This document shows, one piece after another, positions 11,351-21,875 of a stretch of 36,035 nucleotides of DNA. How positions within the stretch are numbered: position 1 is the first letter of the stretch; the number at the start of each line of letters is the position of its first letter. The notes under the pieces are model-generated. The model was given only the letters and a program-made list of their open reading frames with translations. It made no database searches and was not told where the DNA came from. The DNA comes from Pseudomonadota bacterium (GTDB lineage: Bacteria; Pseudomonadota; Alphaproteobacteria; Rhizobiales; Beijerinckiaceae). The position numbers were made by a program, and so were the translations under genes. Where the stretch lies: assembly GCA_021804825.1 (NCBI GenBank), contig JAJZGX010000018.1:1-36035 (forward strand). The letters run 5' to 3'.

Positions 11351-12024
11351 GCTTGCAAGCTCTGATTTTTGATGTCGATGGCACGCTCGCCGAAACCGAA
11401 GAGCTGCATCGCGCAGCCTTCAACGCCGCCTTCGCCGAAGCGGGTTTGAACTGGCAGTGGGACGTGCCGCTCTATGGGGCGCTGTTGAAGGTCACAGGCG
11501 GCAAGGAAAGGCTGCGCCATTACGCGGCGCTTCAGGGTCAACATCTCGAACCCGATCTTGTGGACGCGCTCCATGCCGCGAAAAACCGGCATTATGGCAC
11601 CATGATGCGGCAGGGTGGTGCGTGTCTGCGTCCGGGTGTCGCCGAACTGATCGAACAAGCCAAAGCGGCGGGCCATCGTCTGGCGATTGCCACCACCACC
11701 TCGCGCGTCAATGTCGAAGTGCTGATCGACGCAACATGGGGCAAGGCCGGATTGGCGCTTTTTTCGACCATCATTGCTGGTGAAGATGTCGCCAGGAAAA
11801 AGCCGGCGCCTGACGCTTACAGCAAAGCCCTCGCCGCATTGCAGGTGCCCGGCAGTGCCTGCCTCGCCTTTGAGGATTCGCACAACGGCCTGCAAGCGGC
11901 ACTGGCAGCCGACATAGCCACAATTGTCACGCCGGGACTTTATACCGCGGGCGAGGATTTTGCCGGTGCCGCAGCGATATTGCCGGATCTGACGGGCTTT
12001 AAGCTGGCGCCTTATCGCGATTGA
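11347..12024 (+). CDS. cbbY: HAD-family sugar-bisphosphate phosphatase CbbY
   Basis: A 225-aa HAD hydrolase. Motif I is DVDGTLAET (residues 9-17) with nucleophile Asp9 and acid/base Asp11. Motif II lies in IATTTSR (about 114-120), a lysine in KKPAPDAY follows, and motif III is FEDSHNG (about 174-180). CbbY of R. sphaeroides and its plant homologue remove xylulose-1,5-bisphosphate, a misfire product that inhibits RuBisCO. With CbbX upstream, the operon therefore encodes both a mechanical and a chemical rescue route. The ATG overlaps the cbbE stop (ATGA at 11347-11350). It is the last gene of the operon; a terminator lies 138 bases downstream. Confidence 0.9.
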   Translation: MSLQALIFDVDGTLAETEELHRAAFNAAFAEAGLNWQWDVPLYGALLKVTGGKERLRHYAALQGQHLEPDLVDALHAAKNRHYGTMMRQGGACLRPGVAELIEQAKAAGHRLAIATTTSRVNVEVLIDATWGKAGLALFSTIIAGEDVARKKPAPDAYSKALAALQVPGSACLAFEDSHNGLQAALAADIATIVTPGLYTAGEDFAGAAAILPDLTGFKLAPYRD

Positions 12025-12161
12025 TACTCTGTGCGGCGCGGTCATCGGTCGCCACACCAGCAGCTTGCCAGGGCCATGGCGTGAGCGCGCCAGCCCCCGC
12101 CCGCATCTGAATTGGCAATTGCATTGCGGCTGGTTTGGCTTTATGCGAAGAAGTGTTTTGA

Positions 12162-12184
12162 GCCGTCCCGCCGGGGCGGCTTTT
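12162..12184 (+). terminator. rho-independent terminator of the cbb operon
   Basis: GCCGTCCC (12162-12169) pairs with GGGGCGGC (12173-12180) in an 8-bp stem containing one G-U pair and a three-base loop, followed by TTTT. It lies after cbbY and before argD on the same strand. The 12025-12161 stretch before it shows no convincing gene. Confidence 0.65.
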
Positions 12185-12232
12185 CGTATTGATCTATGTC
12201 CCCCAGAACTACTTGGAGAAAGCCTGAACCCC

Positions 12233-13435
12233 ATGTCACAGCCTGTCGTCAGTCATCTGTTGCCGACCTACAACCGCGCACCCATCGCCTTTGAGCGGGG
12301 GGAGGGTGCTTGGCTTGAGGCAACCAATGGCGAGCGATATCTGGATTTTGGCGCTGGCGTGGCCGTAACGTCGCTTGGCCATGCGCATCCGGCGCTGGTC
12401 AAGGCGCTCACCGAGCAGGCGCAAAAGGTCTGGCACAATTCCAACCTGTATCAGTCGCCGCTGGGCGAGCGGCTGGCGGCAAAACTCTGCGAAAGCACCT
12501 TTGCCGATGTGGTGTTTTTCGGGAATTCCGGGGCCGAGGCGCTGGAATGCGCCATGAAAATGGCACGCAAATATCACGCTGCCAAAGGCCAGCCCGAACG
12601 TTTCCGCATCATCACCTTTGAAGGCGCGTTCCATGGCCGCACCATGGCCAACCTGTCCGCCCAGAAGAAATATCTGGAAGGCTTCGGCCCGCCGCTTGAA
12701 GGCTTTGATCAGGTGCCGTTCGGTGACCATAAAGCGCTGGAGGCGGCGATCACCCCCGCCACAGCGGCCATTTTGATCGAGCCGATCCAAGGCGAAGGCG
12801 GCATCCGCGTGGTCCCGGCGCAATGCCTGCGGGGTTTGCGCGCGCTTTGCGACAAGCACGGCCTGCTGTTGATCTATGATGAAGTGCAGACCGGCGTTGG
12901 CCGCACCGGGCGGTTGTTCGCGCATCAGGGCCAAGGTGCCGATCCCGACATCATGGCGGTGGCCAAGGGGCTTGGCGGCGGCTTTCCCATGGGCGCATGT
13001 CTTGCCACGAAGGCGGCGGCAGCGGGCATGGTGGCGGGCACGCATGGCTCGACTTTCGGCGGCAATGCTCTGGCCATGGCCTGCGGCAATGCGGTGATGG
13101 ATGAGGTGGACAACCCGGCTTTCCTCGAACATGTCCGCAAAGTCGCGCTGAACTTGCGCCAGAAGCTGGCGGCTTTGCATGACTTGCACCCCGGTATCGT
13201 CGACGAAGTGCGTGGTGAGGGCCTGATGCTGGGCCTGCGCCTCAAGGTGCCCGTCGCCGAGATGGTCGAGGCGGCGCGCGCGCAAAATCTGCTGGTGATT
13301 GCCGCAGGCGACAATGTCCTGCGTCTGGTGCCGCCCCTGATCATTTCCGATGCCGACGCCGCCGAGGCGGTGGCGCGGCTCGATCGTGCAGCCGCTGCGC
13401 TGGAGCTTGCGCATCAAGGGGAGAGCGCATCATGA
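12233..13435 (+). CDS. argD: acetylornithine aminotransferase
   Basis: A 400-aa class III PLP-dependent aminotransferase converting N-acetylglutamate semialdehyde to N2-acetylornithine in arginine synthesis (and often serving as succinyldiaminopimelate aminotransferase for lysine). [16 protein letters not shown] (98-113) binds the cofactor phosphate. D216 in [16 protein letters not shown] contacts the pyridine nitrogen, and K245 in [14 protein letters not shown] forms the Schiff base. I chose the ATG at 12233; the open frame further upstream runs through the cbb terminator and has no family similarity. GGAGA lies 13 bases upstream, slightly far. The stop overlaps argF in an ATGA. Confidence 0.93.
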   Translation: MSQPVVSHLLPTYNRAPIAFERGEGAWLEATNGERYLDFGAGVAVTSLGHAHPALVKALTEQAQKVWHNSNLYQSPLGERLAAKLCESTFADVVFFGNSGAEALECAMKMARKYHAAKGQPERFRIITFEGAFHGRTMANLSAQKKYLEGFGPPLEGFDQVPFGDHKALEAAITPATAAILIEPIQGEGGIRVVPAQCLRGLRALCDKHGLLLIYDEVQTGVGRTGRLFAHQGQGADPDIMAVAKGLGGGFPMGACLATKAAAAGMVAGTHGSTFGGNALAMACGNAVMDEVDNPAFLEHVRKVALNLRQKLAALHDLHPGIVDEVRGEGLMLGLRLKVPVAEMVEAARAQNLLVIAAGDNVLRLVPPLIISDADAAEAVARLDRAAAALELAHQGESAS

Positions 13436-14382
13436 GTGGCGCACCTGTGAGACATTTCCTCGATCTCGGCGACATTTCGGCGACGCAACTGCGCTCTGTG
13501 CTCGACATTGCCACCACGCTCAAACAGGAGCGCCAGGCGGCGCGCAGCGGCAAGGCCGGCGCGGTGCCGACACGCCCGCTGCGCGACAAGGTGCTGGCCA
13601 TGATTTTTGACCGGCCCTCGACCCGCACGCGCGTCTCCTTCGATGTCGGCATGCGTGAACTGGGTGGCGAAACCATCATGCTGACCGGCGACGAGATGCA
13701 GCTTGGTCGCGGTGAAACCATTGCCGACACGGCACGGGTGCTGTCGCGTTATGTCGATGCCATCATGATCCGCACGCTCGCGCATGGCGATCTTGTGGAA
13801 CTGGCTCACAATGCCAGCGTGCCGGTGATCAACGGCCTCACCAAGCGTACGCATCCTTGTCAGGTGATGGCGGATGTCATGACCTTCGAGGAACACCGCG
13901 GCCCCATCAAGGGGCGCACGCTCGCCTGGACCGGCGATTTCAACAATGTCCTGACCAGCTTCATCCACGCCGCAGAGAAATTTGATTTCACGCTGAACAT
14001 CGCGACACCACAGGAATTGTCGCCCCCCGCTGGCGTGCTCGCCGAGGCGCGCCAGCGCGGCGCGCGGGTTGTGGCCGTGCATAACCCTTTCGAGGCAGTG
14101 GCGGGTGCCGATGCCGTGATTTCCGATTGCTGGGTCTCGATGGGTGACGAAGATGCCGGGCGCCGCCACAATCTGCTGGCGCCGTTTCAGGTCAATGCGC
14201 GTCTCATGGGGGCTGCCAAACGTGACGCCATCTTCATGCATTGCTTGCCGGCGCACCGCGGTGAAGAGGTCACCGATGACGTCATTGATGGGCCGCAATC
14301 AGTCGTATTCGACGAAGCCGAAAACCGGCTGCACGCCCAAAAGGGCGTTTTGGCATGGTGCTTTGGGGCCACGGGCGCATGA
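13432..14382 (+). CDS. argF: ornithine carbamoyltransferase
   Basis: A 316-aa enzyme forming citrulline from ornithine and carbamoyl phosphate. The carbamoyl-phosphate motif STRTR is at 63-67 and HPCQ at 141-144. The ornithine-binding DCWVSMG is at 232-238 and the catalytic HCLP at 270-273 with Cys271. Length is normal. ATGA overlaps with argD upstream and hslO downstream indicate tight translational coupling in a three-gene operon. The argD-argF pairing is common in Hyphomicrobiales. Confidence 0.96.
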   Translation: MSGAPVRHFLDLGDISATQLRSVLDIATTLKQERQAARSGKAGAVPTRPLRDKVLAMIFDRPSTRTRVSFDVGMRELGGETIMLTGDEMQLGRGETIADTARVLSRYVDAIMIRTLAHGDLVELAHNASVPVINGLTKRTHPCQVMADVMTFEEHRGPIKGRTLAWTGDFNNVLTSFIHAAEKFDFTLNIATPQELSPPAGVLAEARQRGARVVAVHNPFEAVAGADAVISDCWVSMGDEDAGRRHNLLAPFQVNARLMGAAKRDAIFMHCLPAHRGEEVTDDVIDGPQSVVFDEAENRLHAQKGVLAWCFGATGA

Positions 14383-15347
14383 ATCCGGCCGCCGACAGGC
14401 CGGAGCGCCTGATATCCGATGCGCCGGTTGACGACAGCGCGCTGCCCTTTGCCGTTGAGCCGCTCGACGTGCGTGGACGCCTCGTGCGCCTCGGCCCGGC
14501 TCTGGATGCCATTCTGGCCCGCCATGCCTATCCCGAACCCGTGTCGCGTCTGCTCGCCGAGGCCGCGGTGCTGACGACCATGCTCGGTACCGCCCTGAAA
14601 TCCAAGGGTCGCCTGCAATTGCAGACACGCAGTGACGGCCCCGTGCAGATGCTTGTGGTGGATTTCGATGCGCCCGACCGGCTGCGGGCCTATGCACAAT
14701 TTGATGCGTCCCGGCTGGCTGCGCAGGATGACACATCCGGCGCGGCCCTGCTGGGACATGGCCATCTGGCGCTTACAATCGATCATGGTGGCGCTGCATC
14801 GCGCTGGCAAGGCGTGGTCGCGCTCGATGGTCAGGGTCTGAGCGCCGCCGCGCATCATTATTTTGCGCAGAGCGAGCAGATCCCGACCTTTGTGAAAATG
14901 GCCGTTGCCGAGTTGTTGACCGCCGAAGGCCGTCAATGGCGGGCCGGCGGCTTGATGGTCCAGCACCTGCCTTCGCACCCGACGCGGACTGCTGATCTCG
15001 ATCCCGGTGATGCGCCACTCGGTTTCATCGCCGATGTAGCCGACGAAAACGAGCCGTGGAACGAGGCGCTGGCGCTGGCGGGCACGGTCGGCGATGATGA
15101 ACTGGTCGAACCTGACCTTTCCGGCGAGCGTCTGCTGTATCGCTTGTTTCACGAGCGTGGCGTCAAGGTTTTCCCGGCCCAGAGCGTGCGCGATCAATGT
15201 CGGTGCTCGCAGGAAGGCGTCGAATCCATGCTGCGTGGCTTCAGCGCCAAAGAGCGTGCCGAGATGGTCAATGCGGACGGTCGCATCGATGTGACCTGCG
15301 CCTTTTGTTCAACATTGCGGATCTTTGATCCTGCAGATTTTGCCTGA
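14379..15347 (+). CDS. hslO: redox-regulated chaperone Hsp33
   Basis: A 322-aa cytosolic holdase that is inactive when reduced and zinc-bound, and becomes active on oxidation and unfolding of its C-terminal switch. The four zinc-binding cysteines are C274 and C276 in DQCRCS, and C307 and C310 in CAFC, matching the CxC...CxxC signature. The N-terminal substrate-binding domain covers about residues 20-240. I took the ATG at 14379, which overlaps the argF stop (ATGA). An in-frame GTG or ATG at 14355 would add eight residues. It is the last gene of the argD-argF-hslO group. Confidence 0.93.
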   Translation: MNPAADRPERLISDAPVDDSALPFAVEPLDVRGRLVRLGPALDAILARHAYPEPVSRLLAEAAVLTTMLGTALKSKGRLQLQTRSDGPVQMLVVDFDAPDRLRAYAQFDASRLAAQDDTSGAALLGHGHLALTIDHGGAASRWQGVVALDGQGLSAAAHHYFAQSEQIPTFVKMAVAELLTAEGRQWRAGGLMVQHLPSHPTRTADLDPGDAPLGFIADVADENEPWNEALALAGTVGDDELVEPDLSGERLLYRLFHERGVKVFPAQSVRDQCRCSQEGVESMLRGFSAKERAEMVNADGRIDVTCAFCSTLRIFDPADFA

Positions 15348-15395
15348 TGGTGCGCCATTAGGCGTACAAACTGCTTCTATAGGGCCTAAATACTT

Positions 15396-15417
15396 GCCCG
15401 ACGCGGCGCGGGCTTTT
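15396..15417 (+). terminator. probable terminator after hslO
   Basis: GCCCG (15396-15400) and CGGGC (15409-15413) form a short GC-only stem with an eight-base loop, followed by TTTT. It lies about 50 bases after hslO and before maeB. The stem is only 5 bp, so this is tentative. Confidence 0.4.
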
Positions 15418-15452
15418 AAGGTTGCATCCTTCTTTGACATCAGGATGTGATC

Positions 15453-17753
15453 ATGGTCGACGACGTGAACAAAGCTGCCCCCGCCGCGCCCGCAAAACGT
15501 GCGGCCGTCACCGATCAGGAGGCGCTGCTGTTCCATTCGCGCGGGCGACCTGGCAAGCTGGAAATCGTTCCCACCAAGCCGATGGCAACACAGCGGGATC
15601 TGTCGCTGGCCTATTCGCCGGGTGTGGCTGTGCCTGTGCTGGCTATCGCCGCCGACAAGAGCCGCGCCTATGATTACACGGTGCGCGGCAATATGGTCGC
15701 CGTCATCACCAATGGCACGGCAATTCTGGGCCTTGGCAATTTGGGGGCTCTGGCCGCCAAACCGGTGATGGAAGGTAAGGCAGTCCTGTTCAAGCGCTTC
15801 GCCGATATTGATTCAATCGATCTGGAAGTCGATACTGAAGACAGCGAAGCCTTCATCAACGCGGTGCGCTATCTTGGCCCGTCATTTGGCGGCATCAATC
15901 TGGAAGACATCAAAGCCCCCGAATGTTTCATCATTGAGCAGAAACTGCGCGAATTGATGGATATTCCGGTGTTTCATGATGATCAGCACGGCACCGCCAT
16001 CATTGCCGCAGCGGGCATGCTCAACGCCATGCTCCTCACCAAGCGCGACATCAAGAAAACCAAGCTGGTGTGCAATGGCGCAGGCGCTGCCGGAATCGCC
16101 TGCATCGAACTGATCAAGTCCATAGGCTTTGCGCCGCAAAACGTGATTTTGTGCGACACCAAAGGCGTCGTCTATCAAGGGCGCGAGAAGGGCATGAATC
16201 AGTGGAAATCGGCCCATGCCGTCGATACGCCCTTGCGCACACTCGAAGAAGCCATGGTCGGGGCCGATATTTTCTTCGGCCTCTCGGCAAAGGGTGCCTT
16301 GTCCCCTGAAATGGTCAGGAGCATGGCCCCCAATCCGGTTATTTTTGCGATGGCCAATCCTGACCCCGAAATCACCCCCGAAGAGGCGCATCAGGTGCGC
16401 ACCGATGTGATCGTGGCGACGGGCCGTTCGGATTATCCCAATCAAGTCAACAATGTGCTTGGTTTTCCTTATATTTTTCGCGGCGCCCTCGATGTTCAGG
16501 CCACGACCATCAACATGGAGATGAAAATCGCCGCGGCCATGGCTCTGGCCGAGCTTGCCAGAGCGGACGTGCCAGATGAAGTCGCCGCCGCCTATTCCGG
16601 CGCAAGACCCAGCTTTGGGCGCGATTACATCATCCCGGCGCCCTTCGATCCGCGTCTCATCCACGTCATTCCTGTGGCGGTTGCCAAAGCTGCGATGGAG
16701 ACCGGGGTCGCACGGCGTCCCATCGTCGACATGAAGGCCTATACGGCGGCCTTGTCGGCGCGGCGCAACCCTGTCACCGGTGCCTTGCAGCGTATTGTCG
16801 AGAGTGTGCGCCGCAATCCCAAGCGCGTTGTTTTTGCCGAGGGCGAAGAGGAGCAGGTGATCCGCGCGGCGGTTTCATTTGCCGCGCAGGATTTCGGCAC
16901 GGCCATTCTGATCGGCCGTGAAGATAAAATCAGGGCGGCGGCCAATCTTGGTGATGTCGACCTCGCCAACCGCAATATCGAAATCCACAATGCCCGGCTT
17001 TCAAGCCGCAATGAATATTACGCGCAGATGCTCTACGAAAAGCTGCAACGGCGCGGCTATTTGGCGCGCGATTGCCAAAGACTTGTGAAGCAAGACCGCA
17101 ACACTTTTGCTGCCGCCATGGTCGCGGCCGGTGATGCCGATGCCATGGTGACCGGCGTCACCCGCAATTTCTCGATTGCGCTTGAGGAAGTGCGCCGCGT
17201 CATCGATACCAAACCCGGCCATCAACTCATCGGCTTCTCGCTGGTGCTGGCGCGTGGCCAACCGGTGATCGTGGCTGATACTGCCATTGCCGAAATGCCG
17301 ACCCCGCAGGAACTGGTCGCGATCGCCAAGGAAGCTGCTGGTGTGGCGCGGCGCATGGGCTATGAACCGCGCGTTGCGTTCCTGGCCTTTTCAAGCTTCG
17401 GCCATCCGCCCGGCGAGCGCTCGACCAAGGTGATCGAGGCCGTGAAGTTGCTCGATCAACAACGGGTTGATTTTGAATATGATGGCGATATGTCGGCGGA
17501 TGTCGCGCTCAACCGCGAAGCCATGGCCGCCTATCCGTTTTGCCGCCTGACCGACACCGCCAATGTGCTGGTGATGCCGGCATTCCACTCCGCATCGATC
17601 TCTACCAAAATGTTGCAGGAACTGGGTGGGGCCACGGTGATCGGGCCGTTGCTGGTCGGCCTCGACAAGCCGGTGCAGATCGTTCAACTCGGTGCCAAGG
17701 ACAGTGACATTGTCAATATGGCGGCGCTGGCGGCCTTCAACGTCGGCGGTTGA
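15453..17753 (+). CDS. maeB: NADP-dependent malic enzyme with phosphotransacetylase-like domain
   Basis: A 766-aa MaeB, oxidatively decarboxylating malate to pyruvate and supplying NADPH. The malic enzyme half (about residues 1-430) shows [18 protein letters not shown], a metal-binding FHDDQHGTA (175-183) and the Rossmann NGAGAAGIA (208-216). The C-terminal half (about 440-766, from [15 protein letters not shown]) is the Pta-like domain found in MaeB. In studied members it is non-catalytic and mediates oligomerisation and acetyl-CoA inhibition. I preferred the ATG at 15453, with AGGA seven bases upstream, over a GTG at 15447. It is a single gene flanked by a terminator-like hairpin upstream and a convergent gene downstream. 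Confidence 0.93.
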   Translation: MVDDVNKAAPAAPAKRAAVTDQEALLFHSRGRPGKLEIVPTKPMATQRDLSLAYSPGVAVPVLAIAADKSRAYDYTVRGNMVAVITNGTAILGLGNLGALAAKPVMEGKAVLFKRFADIDSIDLEVDTEDSEAFINAVRYLGPSFGGINLEDIKAPECFIIEQKLRELMDIPVFHDDQHGTAIIAAAGMLNAMLLTKRDIKKTKLVCNGAGAAGIACIELIKSIGFAPQNVILCDTKGVVYQGREKGMNQWKSAHAVDTPLRTLEEAMVGADIFFGLSAKGALSPEMVRSMAPNPVIFAMANPDPEITPEEAHQVRTDVIVATGRSDYPNQVNNVLGFPYIFRGALDVQATTINMEMKIAAAMALAELARADVPDEVAAAYSGARPSFGRDYIIPAPFDPRLIHVIPVAVAKAAMETGVARRPIVDMKAYTAALSARRNPVTGALQRIVESVRRNPKRVVFAEGEEEQVIRAAVSFAAQDFGTAILIGREDKIRAAANLGDVDLANRNIEIHNARLSSRNEYYAQMLYEKLQRRGYLARDCQRLVKQDRNTFAAAMVAAGDADAMVTGVTRNFSIALEEVRRVIDTKPGHQLIGFSLVLARGQPVIVADTAIAEMPTPQELVAIAKEAAGVARRMGYEPRVAFLAFSSFGHPPGERSTKVIEAVKLLDQQRVDFEYDGDMSADVALNREAMAAYPFCRLTDTANVLVMPAFHSASISTKMLQELGGATVIGPLLVGLDKPVQIVQLGAKDSDIVNMAALAAFNVGG

Positions 17754-17803
17754 GACGGACGCTCGCGGCGTCCCGCAACGGAGCCGCGGCACAGCCGTTA
17801 ATG

Positions 17804-18853
17804 CTACAAAACCCATGGGATATAGCTGTTACCCATCAGATAAAGCAGCAATGTCACCGTAAAGACCGATACGACGGTGCCAATGACAATCACCGCCGAG
17901 GCGCGCTCGACCCAGCTATGATATTGCTGGGCGAGAACAAACACGTTGAGTGCTGGCGGCAGCGAGGCCATGAGCATGGCCGTATAGGTCCATGTGCGGC
18001 CAAAATCGCCATGCAATGACAAGATCATCCAGACAAGCGTCGGATGCACGACCAGCTTGATGAAGGTCAGGACGGGCATGACCGCGCTGATCCGCCGGAT
18101 GGGCCTCAGCGACACCGTGACGCCAAGCGTGAACAAAGCGCAGGGTGCAGCGGCATTTTGCAGGAACGACAGCATCTTGCCGATGGCCGGCGGCGGCACA
18201 TAATGCGCATAGGCGGCGCATACCGCGACAAATGTGGCAATGTTGAACGGGTGGGTGAGGATGCGCTTGGCCACCAGCCGGGCCGTCTGGCCAAGGCTCA
18301 TATGCTCGGCGCCCGATAGCGCCATCAGGAACGGCACCAGCGTGAACAGCAGGATGCTGTCAAACACGAAAATCAACGCGGTCGGCACGGCGGCCTGTGG
18401 CCCCAGCGCCGCCAATGTCAGACCCGGCCCCATATAGCCGATGTTGGAATAGGCCCCGGCAACGCCCTGAATCGCGCCTTCGGCAAGATTGCCCTTGCTG
18501 GCAACGAGCCCGGCCCCCAACGCCATGGCGAAAGCCAGCGCGGTGCAGGAGGTCGTGACGCCAACAAACTGCCAATTCGCCAGCTTCTCCAGCGGCACCA
18601 CCGAGATCAGATTGAAAAACAGGGCCGGCAGCGCAACATAGACGATGAATATATTCATCCATCGCAGCCCGCTTTCATCAACGTCGAACTGCCGGGCGCA
18701 AAAATAACCGAGCGCGATCAGCCCGAAAAACGGCAAGGCAAGATTAAGCACACCCTCCAACGCCGGTGCCAGCAAGCCAAGCGCCAACAAGGCCCCGACG
18801 CCCAGCAGCGGCGTGAGGCTGGCGATGAACCGGCGAAGGGGCAATGACGACAA
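17804..18853 (-). CDS. AEC-family (auxin efflux carrier-like) permease
   Basis: A membrane protein of up to 349 aa with about ten hydrophobic segments and a central charged loop, in the AEC family (Pfam Mem_trans, MdcF-like). Family marks include LALPFFGLIALGYFCAR, YSNIGYMGPGL near the middle, FTLGVTVSLRPI and the C-terminal ASLPPALNVFVLAQQY. Bacterial members are annotated as malonate, malate or organic acid transporters; the substrate cannot be read from sequence. The neighbour maeB (convergent) uses malate, a suggestive but weak link. The start is uncertain. The frame opens with a TTG at 18853, and a GTG at 18751 would give 315 aa, closer to the usual length and without the extra N-terminal hydrophobic stretch. 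Confidence 0.8.
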   Translation of the reverse strand: MSSLPLRRFIASLTPLLGVGALLALGLLAPALEGVLNLALPFFGLIALGYFCARQFDVDESGLRWMNIFIVYVALPALFFNLISVVPLEKLANWQFVGVTTSCTALAFAMALGAGLVASKGNLAEGAIQGVAGAYSNIGYMGPGLTLAALGPQAAVPTALIFVFDSILLFTLVPFLMALSGAEHMSLGQTARLVAKRILTHPFNIATFVAVCAAYAHYVPPPAIGKMLSFLQNAAAPCALFTLGVTVSLRPIRRISAVMPVLTFIKLVVHPTLVWMILSLHGDFGRTWTYTAMLMASLPPALNVFVLAQQYHSWVERASAVIVIGTVVSVFTVTLLLYLMGNSYIPWVL

Positions 18854-18989
18854 GGCGGCAGGATGCTGGAGGAAAACGACCTCTCAGTCATGTGCTCAAT
18901 TCGGGTGTTTTGTCACGCGCGAAGGCCCCGCGCCCTGTGCATGGCTGATGCGAAAACCACGAACTTGGTCGCCTCGTGCTGATCCTGCC

Positions 18990-19892
18990 TCACAGGGCCC
19001 GTTTGGCTGCCTCAAGCGTGTTTTGCATCAGCATGGCGATGGTCATCGGCCCGGCGCCTCCCGGCACCGGCGTGATCGCTGCAACATGATCGAGCGCCTC
19101 ATGAAAGGCGACATCCCCGACGAGGCGGGATTTGCCATCTTCGCCGACAAGCCGGTTGATGCCGACATCGACCACGATCGCCCCCGGCTTCAGCCAGGCA
19201 CCACGCACCATTTCCGGCCGCCCGACGGCCGCCACCACCACATCGGCGCGGCGCACCACATTGGCAAGATCGACCGTGCGCGAATGCGCGATGGTCACCG
19301 TCATGTCGCGTTGCAGCAGCAACTGCGCCATGGGTTTGCCCACGATATTCGAGCGCCCGATGACAATTGCCTCCATGCCGCGCAAACTGCGCCCGAGCGC
19401 TGCCGCCGCCGCCTCGATCAGCACCATGGCACCGGCCGGCGTGCAGGCCACCAAAGCCGAAGCCGTGGCACCCGACGCGAGCCGTCCGACATTCAGCGGG
19501 TGGAACCCGTCAACATCCTTGGCGGGCGATATGGCGTCGATCACCTTTGCCGGATCAATATGCGGCGGCAACGGCATTTGCACCAGAATGCCATGGATCG
19601 CCGGATCGGCATTGAGCCGGGCGACATGGCCGAGCAGCACCTCTTCGCTGACCGTCGCCGGCAGATCGATCTGCACCGAATGAAAGCCGCAGGTGTGGGC
19701 CATCTTGCCTTTGGATTTGACATAAACCTGGCTGGCAGGATCCGCGCCGACGAGCACGACGGCAAGGCCAGGTTTCAGGCCGAGGGCGGCAACTTCGCTG
19801 CCGATGCGTGCAGTGATCGCCGCCGCCGCGGCTTTGCCATCAATCAAGAGTGCTTGCTGGCCTGAGGGGCGCAATATCGGGGTATCATTCAT
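18990..19892 (-). CDS. folD: methylenetetrahydrofolate dehydrogenase / methenyl-THF cyclohydrolase
   Basis: A 300-aa bifunctional FolD interconverting methylene-, methenyl- and 10-formyl-tetrahydrofolate with NADP(H). The substrate-binding YVKSKGK carries the cyclohydrolase lysine, followed by GILVQMPLP and the [14 protein letters not shown] signature. The Rossmann segment is [17 protein letters not shown], and the C-terminal [10 protein letters not shown] is diagnostic. Length is normal. It stands 95 bases downstream of the EAL gene and 136 bases upstream of the AEC permease on the same strand. Whether it serves only biosynthesis or also C1 assimilation cannot be told here. Confidence 0.95.
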   Translation of the reverse strand: MNDTPILRPSGQQALLIDGKAAAAAITARIGSEVAALGLKPGLAVVLVGADPASQVYVKSKGKMAHTCGFHSVQIDLPATVSEEVLLGHVARLNADPAIHGILVQMPLPPHIDPAKVIDAISPAKDVDGFHPLNVGRLASGATASALVACTPAGAMVLIEAAAAALGRSLRGMEAIVIGRSNIVGKPMAQLLLQRDMTVTIAHSRTVDLANVVRRADVVVAAVGRPEMVRGAWLKPGAIVVDVGINRLVGEDGKSRLVGDVAFHEALDHVAAITPVPGGAGPMTIAMLMQNTLEAAKRAL

Positions 19893-19987
19893 GGAGGGGA
19901 CTCACGACAGGCTGCCCTTATTGCGCGGTCGGCCTTCTGTCGCAAGCGCGATAAGCGCCTGCCCGCCCCGAAACAGGGCGTGCGCGC

Positions 19988-21751
19988 TCAAGATGCCTGG
20001 GCGAGCCGCACCGGCACCGCGCGGCCGACGGGTTTTTCCCGCGTCAGTTCGGCGCGACCATAGAGATGGCCCTGCAACAGGTCGACACCCCATTCCGCCA
20101 GCAGTCCGGCGGTTTCATGGTTTTCGACCCATTCGGCCACCACGAGAATGCCGAGGTGATGCGCCAGATTCACCATGGTGCGCACAAAATAACGATCATC
20201 AGGCGATGTCATGAGATTGGGCATGAACGCCCCGTCGATTTTCAGAATATCGACATCGAGCTTGCGCAGATTGCGGAAAGATGTGTGCCCGGCACCGAAA
20301 TCATCCATCGCCACCCGCACGCCCAAGGCTTTCATCGCCTGAACCACTGCACAGGTGGCATCAATGTCTTCGATGGCACTGGTCTCGGTGACCTCGACGA
20401 TCAACCGCGATGTCACACCCGGATGCAGCGATAGGACGGCCGCGAGATGCGAGGGCCATTCGCGATCGGCCAGCGTGCGGCTCGATGTATTGATGGCGAT
20501 GGTCAGCGTCGGATCGGCATCAAGCTCGGCCAGAACCAGTTCGAGGATACGGTGATCGAGCAGGCCGACCAGTCCCGCCTCCTCGGCGACCGGAAACACG
20601 TGTCCCGGCGCGATCGTGCGGCCATCGCGGTCAATCATCCGCATCAGCGCTTCGTGGAACTGGGGTTTGCCGGTGCGCGCGTCGACAATCGGCTGCAGGG
20701 CCAGTTTGATGCGCCGCTCGTTGAGGGCCGCGACAATATCATCGGCAATGCGTGCATTGCGCAGGCGGCGATCCGTCAAGGATTGGTCGCCATCAAACAT
20801 TGCCACAGCGGCGGCAGGCGAGGCTTGCGCGGTTTCGAGCGCCGATTCGGCATTATGCAACAGGGTCTGCGTCGCTCGCGCATGCGGCCCCGACATGGCG
20901 ATGCCGATCTTGACGTTGAGGCTGAGCGACCCGGCGCTGGTGGTGAATGTCGTTGTCTCGATGGCTTTGGCGAGCCGCGTTGCGGCCATGCGCACCTGTT
21001 CGGCATCGCAATTCTGCATGACGACACCGAGGCAGGCCCCGGCGTAGCGACCCAACGAGTCGCTGGCGCGCAGACGGGCACGCACCACGTCGGCCAGCCC
21101 GGAGAGCGCTTCATCGCCAGCATCAAAGCCTTGTGTCTTGTTGATGCGGCCCAATGACTGCGCCTCCACCAGCATCACGGCCACCGAGCCAGTGCTCTCG
21201 GCATTGGCGTTGAGCGCGCGAGTCAGGCGTTCGACAAACAAGCGTCGCTCGAAGGCACCCGTCAACGGGTCGAACACCGTCGGCGAGCGGCCCAGATTGA
21301 GTTTTTGCCCGCGCTCCTGAATCACCCGGATAACGCCATGCACCCGCAACGGCTTGCAATCGGGGCCGCAGAAGACCCGGCCGCTGTCCTCGAGCCAGGT
21401 CTGGTGCCATTCGCCGTCGTCTACCTGCGGCAACACAAGGCCGTATTGCGTGCGGAAGGGGGCGCCGGAGCCCCTGTCCAGTGGCGCCGCCGCGAGCACC
21501 GCTTCATCGCGCCGCCCCGGACTTTCCGGCGACACGAATTGCGTGAACGAACTGCCGCTTTTGAGATGCACGCTGGCTGCATCGCCGAGCACATCATCGA
21601 GGTTCGGCCCCCAACGCATCAGATCCGTGGCAATGTCCCAATCATAGACAACTTCGCCAATCGAGGTGAGAATGGCGCGCGGATTGGGCAGTTCGGAGCT
21701 GTCAACCGCGGGTGGCTCAAACGACGGTTTTGCAGATTGCCGCACGATCAT
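19988..21751 (-). CDS. c-di-GMP signalling protein: PAS-like, degenerate GGDEF, EAL phosphodiesterase
   Basis: A 587-aa soluble protein. Residues about 28-145 resemble a PAS fold (VVYDWDIATDLMRWGPN). A GGDEF fold spans about 155-320 (FDPLTGAFERRLFVERL), but the signature position reads YAGAC (236-240), so diguanylate cyclase activity is unlikely. The EAL domain (about 335-575) keeps E367-A-L, N421, E453 and E456 (VEVTET), D483-D484 (MDDFGAG), K504 (LKIDGAF), E540 and Q560-G. It should therefore hydrolyse c-di-GMP, with the GGDEF part perhaps regulatory. No transmembrane segment is seen. The ATG at 21751 directly abuts CGGAG; a GTG at 21745 has better spacing and may be the true start. Confidence 0.88.
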   Translation of the reverse strand: MIVRQSAKPSFEPPAVDSSELPNPRAILTSIGEVVYDWDIATDLMRWGPNLDDVLGDAASVHLKSGSSFTQFVSPESPGRRDEAVLAAAPLDRGSGAPFRTQYGLVLPQVDDGEWHQTWLEDSGRVFCGPDCKPLRVHGVIRVIQERGQKLNLGRSPTVFDPLTGAFERRLFVERLTRALNANAESTGSVAVMLVEAQSLGRINKTQGFDAGDEALSGLADVVRARLRASDSLGRYAGACLGVVMQNCDAEQVRMAATRLAKAIETTTFTTSAGSLSLNVKIGIAMSGPHARATQTLLHNAESALETAQASPAAAVAMFDGDQSLTDRRLRNARIADDIVAALNERRIKLALQPIVDARTGKPQFHEALMRMIDRDGRTIAPGHVFPVAEEAGLVGLLDHRILELVLAELDADPTLTIAINTSSRTLADREWPSHLAAVLSLHPGVTSRLIVEVTETSAIEDIDATCAVVQAMKALGVRVAMDDFGAGHTSFRNLRKLDVDILKIDGAFMPNLMTSPDDRYFVRTMVNLAHHLGILVVAEWVENHETAGLLAEWGVDLLQGHLYGRAELTREKPVGRAVPVRLAQAS

Positions 21752-21875
21752 CTCCGTTTAGCTTGAGTTTTCAAGCCTCTTTGAGACAAAGTGGTGCCGT
21801 AATTGCCTTAAAGATTTGTTGAACCGTTTATAGAAAACTTGACACATTGCTGTGCAGAGGCGGTTCAAAGGTGAT

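Noticed and set aside
12065-12232. In-frame extension upstream of argD that would add 56 residues
   Set aside because: It reads through the cbb operon terminator, has no resemblance to aminotransferase N-termini, and the ATG at 12233 gives the family-typical start.
12236-13417. Long open antisense frame opposite argD (393 codons)
   Set aside because: It is a by-product of high-GC codon usage on the opposite strand; the His/Gln/Arg-rich composition matches no family, whereas argD has all its motifs.
17757-17773. Hairpin GGACGC-TCGCG-GCGTCC after maeB as a terminator
   Set aside because: The stem is short and no T run is present on either strand.
18813-19865. Long open plus-strand frame opposite folD
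   Set aside because: It is a shadow of folD with low-complexity Arg/His composition and no recognisable domain.
21790-21875. TTGACA-like sequence on the plus strand between the EAL gene and tilS as a promoter
   Set aside because: No matching -10 lies at a suitable distance and no plus-strand gene follows.
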